Position numbers and translations under genes: made by a program. The notes under the pieces are model-generated. The model was given only the letters and a program-made list of their open reading frames with translations. It was not told the origin of the DNA and did no database searches. DNA of 5,311 bases from Eubacterium sp. (GTDB lineage Bacteria; Bacillota; Clostridia; Oscillospirales; Acutalibacteraceae): contig JAIDEF010000032.1 of the NCBI GenBank assembly GCA_029054965.1, positions 1 to 5,311 of the forward strand, in the 5' to 3' direction. This document shows, in pieces, positions 1-4,921 of this stretch (position 1 is its first letter; every line of letters starts with the position of its first letter).

Positions 1-475
1 GATTTTTGTTGCATGCCCCAAGCAGGTTCCTCCTCTTCACTTTATGGCGAAGGTTGAGCTTTTTAAAAATCCGATAGCTGCTTGGTTTATTACTCATATG
101 TATGGCTTCCCCGTAAAAAGGGGCAAAGGCGATACTTCAGCAATTGACTATGGTATCAAAATTATTGAAGAGGGTCATGTAATGGCAATCTGCCCTGAGG
201 GCAAGCGCATTAAGGATAAGGATGGTGTGCCGCAAAAGGCTAAAGCGGGTGTTGCCGTTATTGCAAAAGCTACAGGTGCTGATATTCTTCCTGTAGCTAT
301 TTGCTGTGATGGTAAAATAAAACCCGGAAGCCACGTAACTGTTTCGTACGGCAAACTGATTAAAAACAGTGAGCTTGGTCTTGATAAGGAGGATATCGGA
401 CCTCACGATATTAAAGATGCAGCTAATATGGTAATGGGAAAAATTACCGAGCTTTGGGAGGCTGAACGCAGATAA
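1..475 (+). CDS. plsC: 1-acyl-sn-glycerol-3-phosphate acyltransferase (PlsC family), 5'-truncated by the window edge
   Basis: This enzyme family transfers an acyl chain to lysophosphatidic acid to make phosphatidic acid at the membrane. The reading frame is open from base 2, so the gene begins before the window; the ATG at base 44 is an internal methionine (the family typically has HFMAKxELFKNP there). Visible family signatures are the HFMAKVELFKNP block, GFPVKRGKGD (acceptor-binding block) and CPEGKR (bases 191-208), the counterpart of the usual PEGTR motif but with Lys in place of Thr. AGVAVIAKATGADILPVAI follows and matches the family's C-terminal half. The catalytic HX4D motif should lie just upstream of base 1 and cannot be checked. 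The stop shares its last A with the ispH start (TAATG), so the genes are probably translationally coupled. A plsC gene beside ispH and rpsA is a known clostridial arrangement. Acyl specificity cannot be told from the sequence. Confidence 0.88.
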   Translation, partial: IFVACPKQVPPLHFMAKVELFKNPIAAWFITHMYGFPVKRGKGDTSAIDYGIKIIEEGHVMAICPEGKRIKDKDGVPQKAKAGVAVIAKATGADILPVAICCDGKIKPGSHVTVSYGKLIKNSELGLDKEDIGPHDIKDAANMVMGKITELWEAERR

Positions 476-2517
476 TGATTAAGCTTGCAAAAACAGCAGG
501 ATTTTGTTTCGGTGTTGACAGAGCAGTAAATCTTGTTTATGAGCTTGTTGAAAAGGGCGAAAGGGTATGTACCTTAGGACCGATAATTCATAATTCACAG
601 CTTGTGGCTGATCTTGAGAGCAAGGGTGTTAGAATTATTGATGACATTTCAGAGTGTCCGGATGGCTATACTGTTGTCATAAGAACTCATGGTGTTGAAA
701 AATCGGTTATTGACAGTGCGGATCACAGCAATGTTAATTATATAGATGCAACCTGTCCCTTTGTTTCAAAAATTCATAGGATTGTAAGAGAGCAGCAGGA
801 GGGAACGGTTACTCTTATTGCAGGTGACGAAAATCATCCCGAGGTTATGGGTATTCGTTCCTATTGCCGTGGTAAGAGCTTTGTGTTCAGGAATGATGAA
901 GAACTTAATTCGATACTGAAAAATAATAGTCTTATTGACGAAAAATCGTTGATTTGTGTTTCTCAAACCACATTTTCTTTAAAAGAATGGAAAAAATGCG
1001 AGAAAATTCTAAAAAAACTATATACAAATTGCAAAATTTATAGTACAATATGTAATGCTACAGCTGACAGGCAGGAGGAAGCGGCTTCCATTTCCGAGGA
1101 AGCAGATGCTATGATTGTAATCGGCGGTAGACATTCATCTAACACCTGTAAGCTTAGGGATGTTTGCAAAGCCAAGGCAGATACCTATTTAATAGAAACC
1201 GCCGAAGAGCTGCACAATATTGACCTCAGTCATTACAAGGTAGTTGGTGTTACTGCGGGGGCTTCGACACCCTCGGTTATTATCAAGGAGGTACTAAAAT
1301 CCATGTCCGAAGAAATTATTGAAAAGGAAGTTGAAACAACTGATTCAGTTGTGGAGACAGCAGATACCGCTGATAAGGCTACTGAGCCTGCTGTCAAAGC
1401 ATCTGCTGATGGTGAGGCAACCTTCGAAGAAATGCTTGAAGAATCATTCAGGGAAGATGAAAACAGCAAGGTAGTAAAAGGTACAGTTGTTAACATTACT
1501 CCAACAGAGGTATTCGTTGATGTTGAGGGTAGAAAGCAAACTGGTGTTATCGCTTTTGATGATTTGTCATCAGAGCCAATTACTAAGCCAGAGGACGCTG
1601 TTAGCATTGGTGATGAGCTTAGCCTTGTTATTATGAAAACTGATGACAGTGAAGGTGTGCTCAAGCTTTCTAAGAAGCTTGTTGACCAGTTTAAGGGCTG
1701 GGAGGACATTGTTGCTGCCAAGGAAAATGATGAAGTGCTTGAGGGTACTGTTACAGCTGTTGTTAAGGGCGGTGTAATTGTTGTTGCTAAGGGTACAAGA
1801 GTATTTGTTCCTGCATCACTCACAGGTGTTGCACGCGGACAGGAGCTTGATATTCTTAAGAATACAACAGCTCGTTTCAGAATTATTGACATTAATAATT
1901 CAAGACGCCGTGCAGTTGGCTCAATCAAGGTTGTTGCTAACGAGGAAAGAAAGGCTCAGCAGGAGGCTCTTTGGGCTTCACTTGAAGAGGGTCAGAAGCT
2001 GAACGGCACAGTTAAGTCACTTACAAGCTATGGTGCGTTTGTTGATATCGGTGGTATGGATGGTATGATTCATATCAGTGAGCTTTCATGGAACAGAATT
2101 AAGCATCCGTCAGAGGTTGTTAAGGTTGGCGATGTTGTTGAGGTAACAATCAAGAGTCTTGATGAGGAGAATAAAAAGATTTCTCTCGGTTTCAAGAAAA
2201 TTGAGGATAACCCATGGGAGATTCTTAAGAGAGATTATCCTGTTGGTACAGACTGCAAGGCTAAGATTGTTTCAATCGCTGCTTTCGGCGCATTTGCTAA
2301 TGTTATTCCGGGTATAGACGGCTTGATTCATATCAGCCAGATTTCATGGGAAAGAGTTAAGACACCTGCTGATGTACTTAGTGTTGGTGATGAGGTTGAT
2401 GTTAGAATTATCGACGTTGACTATGATAAGAAGAGAGTTTCTCTTTCAATGAAAGAGCTTATCGCTAAGCCAGAGGAAACAGTTTCAATCCTTGCTGATG
2501 AGGATGACGCTGAATAA
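475..2517 (+). CDS. ispH-rpsA: Bifunctional 4-hydroxy-3-methylbut-2-enyl diphosphate reductase / S1 RNA-binding protein (IspH-RpsA fusion)
   Basis: Residues 1-276 are IspH, the [4Fe-4S] enzyme that reduces HMBPP to IPP and DMAPP at the end of the MEP pathway. The three cluster cysteines are C11 (GFCFGVDRA), C94 (DATCPFV) and C193 (TICNATADRQ). Expected substrate-binding residues are present: H39, H72 (THGV), H121 and E123 (NHPEV), T165/T166 (SQTT), S221-S222-N223, and S264. An acidic Glu/Thr/Ala-rich linker follows (about 280-332). Four S1 (OB-fold) domains then lie near 333-402, 420-487, 508-576 and 593-662; the last two are the most canonical (GAFVDI/GAFANV, GxIHIS). S1 domains bind RNA and, in S1 proteins, help mRNA engage the 30S subunit. 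Such fusions are known in Clostridia. The start overlaps the plsC stop (TAATG); GGGAGG at 456-461 is 13 nt upstream, rather far, so coupling may matter. Two consecutive TAA stops end the gene. Both halves look intact. Confidence 0.96.
   Translation: MIKLAKTAGFCFGVDRAVNLVYELVEKGERVCTLGPIIHNSQLVADLESKGVRIIDDISECPDGYTVVIRTHGVEKSVIDSADHSNVNYIDATCPFVSKIHRIVREQQEGTVTLIAGDENHPEVMGIRSYCRGKSFVFRNDEELNSILKNNSLIDEKSLICVSQTTFSLKEWKKCEKILKKLYTNCKIYSTICNATADRQEEAASISEEADAMIVIGGRHSSNTCKLRDVCKAKADTYLIETAEELHNIDLSHYKVVGVTAGASTPSVIIKEVLKSMSEEIIEKEVETTDSVVETADTADKATEPAVKASADGEATFEEMLEESFREDENSKVVKGTVVNITPTEVFVDVEGRKQTGVIAFDDLSSEPITKPEDAVSIGDELSLVIMKTDDSEGVLKLSKKLVDQFKGWEDIVAAKENDEVLEGTVTAVVKGGVIVVAKGTRVFVPASLTGVARGQELDILKNTTARFRIIDINNSRRRAVGSIKVVANEERKAQQEALWASLEEGQKLNGTVKSLTSYGAFVDIGGMDGMIHISELSWNRIKHPSEVVKVGDVVEVTIKSLDEENKKISLGFKKIEDNPWEILKRDYPVGTDCKAKIVSIAAFGAFANVIPGIDGLIHISQISWERVKTPADVLSVGDEVDVRIIDVDYDKKRVSLSMKELIAKPEETVSILADEDDAE
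1285..1305 (+). promoter_or_regulatory. Candidate internal ribosome binding site and ATG for free S1 (rpsA) within ispH-rpsA
   Basis: AAGGAGG (1285-1291) is followed after 11 nt by an in-frame ATG at 1303, codon 277, exactly where the IspH domain ends and the linker to the S1 domains begins. Starting here would give a 404-residue protein with all four S1 domains, close in domain count to the YpfD-type S1 protein of Bacillus. The motif also encodes ordinary IspH residues (IKEV), so it could be coincidental, and the spacing is slightly long. The change in lysine codon usage at this point supports a separate, more highly expressed product. Real use of this start is inference. Confidence 0.5.
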
Positions 2518-2536
2518 TAAGGCTGCATATAAAATC

Positions 2537-2567
2537 AAAAGGCAAGGATTTTATCCTTGCCTTTTTT
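2537..2567 (+). terminator. Rho-independent terminator of the plsC-ispH-rpsA unit, probably bidirectional
   Basis: GGCAAGGAT (2541-2549) pairs perfectly with ATCCTTGCC (2553-2561) around a 3-nt loop and is followed by six T (2562-2567), starting about 20 nt after the tandem stop codons. Four A at 2537-2540 can extend the stem by pairing with the T run. Read on the minus strand, the same hairpin is followed by TTTTGATTTT, a weaker U-rich tail, so it could also stop transcripts from the convergent DUF4364 gene. Confidence 0.93.
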
Positions 2568-2581
2568 ATATCTTGATTTGC

Positions 2582-2629
2582 TTTTTTGTAAATAGTAGAG
2601 GAGGGCTTTTAACCCTCCCTTACAAAAAA
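2582..2629. repeat. Nested inverted repeat between convergent genes
   Basis: TTTTTTGTAA (2582-2591) is perfectly complementary to 2620-2629. Inside it GGAGGG (2600-2605) pairs with CCCTCC (2613-2618) around a 7-nt loop, leaving an asymmetric bulge of 8 nt on the left and 1 nt on the right. It lies 4 bases beyond the DUF4364 stop codon. On the minus strand the GC-rich stem is followed by an A-rich rather than T-rich tract, so it is not a standard intrinsic terminator by itself. It may stabilise the 3' end of the DUF4364 mRNA or act together with the hairpin at 2541-2561. Confidence 0.6.
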
Positions 2630-2632
2630 ATA

Positions 2633-3199
2633 TTAATTAAAAATTGAATTAATCAAATTTTGGTAAATCTCTGTTGGATTTTGCTGAAATTTATCTCTTA
2701 TCAATTCTGCCTGTGCCATTGTGGGAACATTCAGTGACAGCACCATAAAGTCCTTGTCAATGTCACTTACATGCATCGTTATTTTAAAATATCCGTTTTC
2801 TGAGATTATTTCAACCTTGTTTTCCTTTTTGTTAATTTCACGTTCGGCAAGCCTTCTTACCATTTCAATACTTTTTTCTCTTATTGTTATAGGAAGGTCC
2901 TTTTCAACGATGTCAACGGCAAATTTACAGTCCTTGCTTATCTCAAGATAGCCGTTTTCATTTTCAGTGAAATGTCCCTTTTTAATCATTTTTGAAATGG
3001 CGTTTGACACCTCAAAATAATTTGCTATTTTTCCATCAACAATTGCATCTATAATATTCTGTGCTGTTATTTTTTCCTCACAGTTGGCAAGAATATAACA
3101 GACTAATATAGAAATAGCAGAGCTTGAGCGTAATCCGCCGTCCTCAATGCCTGCTGTAAATGCATCAAAATCCAAAACAGGGTTATATTCCTTGTCCAT
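2633..3199 (-). CDS. DUF4364 family protein, winged-helix-like N-terminal half
   Basis: A 188-residue protein of a Clostridia-typical family with no assigned function. Recognisable family blocks are FDAFTAGIEDGGLRS near the N-terminus, ANYFEV (59-64), LPITIREKS (about 102-110), and a C-terminal half with NGYFKITMHVSD and FQQNPTEIYQ. Residues about 28-90 read like a winged helix: helix ISILVCYILA, helix TAQNIIDAIVDG, recognition-helix candidate FEVSNAISKMIKKG, then a hairpin with GYLEIS. This suggests nucleic-acid binding or a PadR/MarR-like role, by inference only. The frame stays open upstream to an ATG at 3277, but that start lies upstream of the predicted promoter. The ATG at 3199 has AAAGGG and GGTGA just upstream and matches the family N-terminus, so I chose it. 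The gene is divergent from the DUF1858-trmK operon and convergent with ispH-rpsA, hence monocistronic in this view. Confidence 0.88.
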   Translation of the reverse strand: MDKEYNPVLDFDAFTAGIEDGGLRSSSAISILVCYILANCEEKITAQNIIDAIVDGKIANYFEVSNAISKMIKKGHFTENENGYLEISKDCKFAVDIVEKDLPITIREKSIEMVRRLAEREINKKENKVEIISENGYFKITMHVSDIDKDFMVLSLNVPTMAQAELIRDKFQQNPTEIYQNLINSIFN

Positions 3200-3203
3200 T
3201 ATC

Positions 3204-3216
3204 TCACCGTCCCTTT
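3204..3216 (-). promoter_or_regulatory. Ribosome binding site that fixes the DUF4364 start
   Basis: On the minus strand AAAGGG (3216-3211) and GGTGA (3208-3204) precede the ATG at 3199. GGTGA matches the downstream part of the extended Shine-Dalgarno (GGAGGTGA). This supports the 188-residue start over the upstream ATG at 3277. Confidence 0.65.
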
Positions 3217-3244
3217 GATTATTATATAATTTTTGACAAATAAT

Positions 3245-3273
3245 ATAATAGCACATATTTGTTAATCTTGCAA
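3245..3273 (-). promoter_or_regulatory. Predicted sigma-A promoter for the DUF4364 gene
   Basis: Read on the minus strand: -35 TTGCAA (3273-3268), a 17-bp spacer, then -10 TATTAT (3250-3245) preceded by TGTGC, a Gram-positive extended -10. Transcription should begin near 3238, giving a leader of about 38 nt before the ATG at 3199. The -35 matches consensus at 4 of 6 positions; the extended -10 would compensate. The -35 hexamer is palindromic and shared with the divergent promoter. Confidence 0.68.
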
Positions 3274-3293
3274 TCAATTATTATTTGTGCTAT
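3248..3293. repeat. Inverted repeat covering the divergent promoters; possible operator
   Basis: ATAGCACA (3248-3255) and TGTGCTAT (3286-3293) are perfect 8-bp arms around the exact centre of the palindromic TTGCAA at 3268-3273; their centres are 38 bp apart. Each arm overlaps one extended -10 element. This may be simply the TGTGn-TAT extended -10 occurring twice, or a regulator site that controls both promoters. The bases between the arms and the central hexamer are mostly not symmetric. Confidence 0.55.
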
Positions 3294-3296
3294 AAA
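3268..3296 (+). promoter_or_regulatory. Predicted sigma-A promoter for the DUF1858-trmK-nif3-rqcH operon
   Basis: The -35 TTGCAA (3268-3273), a 17-bp spacer and the -10 TATAAA (3291-3296) preceded by TGTGC form an extended -10 promoter. Transcription should begin near 3302-3304, giving a leader of about 28-30 nt before the ATG at 3332. No other promoter is obvious in the operon because the later junctions overlap or are very short. Confidence 0.7.
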
Positions 3297-3300
3297 TATA

Positions 3301-3317
3301 TTAGAAATTTTTTCTAA
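3301..3317 (+). repeat. Short perfect inverted repeat in the operon leader, abutting the Shine-Dalgarno
   Basis: TTAGAAA (3301-3307) and TTTCTAA (3311-3317) flank three T. The repeat sits at the predicted transcription start, and its right arm runs into the AAAGGAG ribosome binding site (3316-3322). As RNA the stem would be AU-rich and weak; as DNA it could be a small operator. Chance is plausible in such AT-rich sequence. Confidence 0.4.
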
Positions 3318-3331
3318 AGGAGAATATCAAA

Positions 3332-3535
3332 ATGACAGAAATTACTAAAGACACAATTATCGGAGATATTTTAGACATTTGCCCGGATGCGGCACCTCTT
3401 TTCTTAGAGATTGGTATGCACTGCCTTGGCTGCCCTGCATCAAGAGGTGAAACTGTTGAGCAGGCATGTATGGTTCATGGTACAGATGCAGACGAGCTCG
3501 TTAAAAAGCTTAACGCTTTTATGGCGGAGAAATAA
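3332..3535 (+). CDS. DUF1858 domain protein (small CxxC protein)
   Basis: A 67-residue protein that is essentially one DUF1858 domain. The pattern is typical: an N-terminal ITKDTIIGDIL, then PDAAPLFLEIGMHCLGCPASRGETVEQACMVHG split across its core. Cysteines are C17, C31, C34 and C46; C31xxC34 is the family's conserved pair, and the fold resembles the N-terminal domain of ScdA/RIC iron-sulfur repair proteins. A thiol-redox or metal/sulfide-handling role is possible, but the biochemical function is not known. There is no signal peptide or membrane segment, so it should be cytoplasmic. AAAGGAG at 3316-3322 lies 9 nt before the ATG. It is the first gene of the operon, and its stop overlaps the trmK start (TAATG). 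Confidence 0.9.
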   Translation: MTEITKDTIIGDILDICPDAAPLFLEIGMHCLGCPASRGETVEQACMVHGTDADELVKKLNAFMAEK

Positions 3536-4164
3536 TGCAGTCATTATCTAAAAGATTATCTGCTGTTGCAGGACTTGTTGAAAAAGGCTCTGTGATTGCA
3601 GATGTTGGTACCGACCACGGCTATATTCCCGTTTATCTTTATAAATCAGGAATAATAAAAGGTGCGGTAGCAGCAGACGTTAACGAAAAACCTTTAGCCT
3701 CCTGTAAAGCTCTTGTTATGCAGGAGGAGCTTTCTGCTGTAATAAAAATAAGGTTATCTGACGGTCTTGATAATATTTTGCCTGATGAATATGATACTGT
3801 AATTATTGCAGGTATGGGCGGAGAACTGATTGCTGACATTCTTTCAAGAGCAGATGTCAGGGATAAGCATATTATATTAAATCCAATGACTCATCCTGAG
3901 ATAGCCCGCAAATACTTATATGATAATGGCTTCGATATAATTAATGATTTAATTGTTAAGGATGGCAAACACTATTATTCTGTGTTTGATGCAGGTTATA
4001 CAGGTGAGATTTTGCCAAAAACAAGGGCTGATTATTACCTTGGCAATATTAAGGATTTTTCAAACAAAGAATATTTTGAGCATCTTTTGAATTATCTTAA
4101 TAATAAACTTAAGTCAGGTGAGAATTTAAAGGATGTTATCAAAGCGGTGGAGGAAAAGCTATGA
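3535..4164 (+). CDS. trmK: tRNA (adenine(22)-N(1))-methyltransferase
   Basis: The TrmK family (YqfN in Bacillus) uses S-adenosylmethionine to methylate N1 of A22 in the D-arm region of bacterial tRNAs. The 209-residue protein starts with the family's LSKRLSAVAGLV block. It has SAM motif I DVGTDHGYIP (23-32), an acidic residue after strand 2 in ADVNEKPL (D48), and AGMGGELI (92-99). It then has ILNPMTHPEIARKYLYDNGF (from about 114), where many relatives read LQPN rather than LNPM. The C-terminal region is charged and helical, as expected for the family's coiled-coil domain; total length is slightly short. GGAG (3526-3529) inside the previous gene is the ribosome binding site. The start overlaps the DUF1858 stop by one base, and the stop overlaps the next start (ATGA). 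A trmK-nif3 pair is conserved in Firmicutes. Confidence 0.94.
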   Translation: MQSLSKRLSAVAGLVEKGSVIADVGTDHGYIPVYLYKSGIIKGAVAADVNEKPLASCKALVMQEELSAVIKIRLSDGLDNILPDEYDTVIIAGMGGELIADILSRADVRDKHIILNPMTHPEIARKYLYDNGFDIINDLIVKDGKHYYSVFDAGYTGEILPKTRADYYLGNIKDFSNKEYFEHLLNYLNNKLKSGENLKDVIKAVEEKL

Positions 4165-4907
4165 CAACAGTTAAAAATATTTTTGATTACATAAATTCTG
4201 TTGCTCCGTTTGATTTGCAGGAGGAGTGGGATAATGCAGGTTTTTTAACAGGCGATTTTCGTAAAGAGGTTAAAACTGTGGTTATGGCTCTTGATCCCAC
4301 TAAAGAGGTATGCGAATTTGCTGCCGGTGTTAATGCTGATTTGCTTTTGACACATCATCCTGTTATTTTTAAGGGTGCGAAAGAGATTATCAAAGGCTCT
4401 GCAATTTATACTCTTATCAATAATGATATTGCCCATATTGCTGCTCATACAAATTTTGATATAGCTGACTGTGGTATCAATTTTAATCTTGCAAAGCTTT
4501 TAGAGCTTGAAAATGTTTCAAAAATCAATGACAGCTTTATTGTAACGGGTGATTTGCCTCAGGCAATGAGTATCGACGATTTAACACAATATGTAAGTGA
4601 TGTGCTTGATTGTAAAGGTATACGATATACTGACACTGACAAGCTTATTAAAACTGTTGCTATTGGCGGTGGTGCTTGTGAGGAATATATTAATTTGGCT
4701 GAGCCTTGCTCTGATTGTTTTATTACAGGTGATTTAAAATATCATCAGATGCTTGACGCTAAGGAACGTGGCTATGCACTTATATCAGCAGGTCATTTTG
4801 AAACGGAGAATAAACCATTTTTAATGTTTAAGGATATGCTTGAAAAGATTTTCACAGACGTTGAATTTATTATAGCACCTGTGAATAATCCTATACTATC
4901 AATATAA
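4161..4907 (+). CDS. Nif3-like dinuclear metal-centre hexameric protein (YqfO/YbgI family)
   Basis: Members form toroidal hexamers with a two-metal site. GTP cyclohydrolase type 1-like activity is often stated in annotation, but the cellular role is uncertain. Metal-ligand motifs are visible: H65-H66 in LLTHHPVIF, H96 and D100 in AHTNFD, and H212 and E216 in GHFETE. QEEWDNAGFLTGD near the N-terminus and ITGDLKYHQ are further family signatures. At 248 residues it is the short form, like E. coli YbgI, without the PII-like insertion of Bacillus YqfO. TGGAGGA with core GGAGG (4149-4153) is 7 nt before the ATG, which overlaps the trmK stop by four bases (ATGA). This close pairing with trmK is conserved in Firmicutes and hints at a shared, still undefined process. 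Confidence 0.94.
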   Translation: MTTVKNIFDYINSVAPFDLQEEWDNAGFLTGDFRKEVKTVVMALDPTKEVCEFAAGVNADLLLTHHPVIFKGAKEIIKGSAIYTLINNDIAHIAAHTNFDIADCGINFNLAKLLELENVSKINDSFIVTGDLPQAMSIDDLTQYVSDVLDCKGIRYTDTDKLIKTVAIGGGACEEYINLAEPCSDCFITGDLKYHQMLDAKERGYALISAGHFETENKPFLMFKDMLEKIFTDVEFIIAPVNNPILSI

Positions 4908-4921
4908 AATAAGGAAAAGTT

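Noticed and set aside
1005..1055. AT-rich stretch within ispH with TACAAT at 1044-1049, considered as an internal promoter for rpsA.
   Set aside because: No acceptable -35 hexamer at 16-18 bp upstream; the A/T richness is explained by Lys/Asn/Ile/Tyr codons. An internal start of translation at 1303 is better supported than an internal promoter here.
1233..1928. 231-codon open frame on the minus strand, Ser/Thr/Val-rich.
   Set aside because: It lies wholly antisense to the ispH-rpsA gene, whose conserved domains are certain. Its composition is what the complement of GTT/GCT/GAA-rich S1 codons gives, and it resembles no family.
1778..2002. 74-codon plus-strand frame inside the S1 region.
   Set aside because: Out-of-frame shadow within a well-supported S1 domain, with no ribosome binding site of note and no recognisable family.
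3213..3235. TTGTCA followed by TATAAT-like sequence on the minus strand, considered as an alternative DUF4364 promoter.
   Set aside because: The spacing between the two hexamers is only about 7 bp, not workable for sigma-A; the extended -10 promoter at 3245-3273 fits far better.
3200..3277. N-terminal extension of the DUF4364 protein starting at the ATG at 3277.
   Set aside because: That start lies upstream of the predicted -35 element, has no family similarity in its first 26 codons, and the ATG at 3199 has a ribosome binding site and the family N-terminus.
3205..3331. Riboswitch or T-box in the leader of the trmK operon.
   Set aside because: The predicted leaders are only about 30-40 nt on each side, with no conserved aptamer-like structure; too short for a known riboswitch class.
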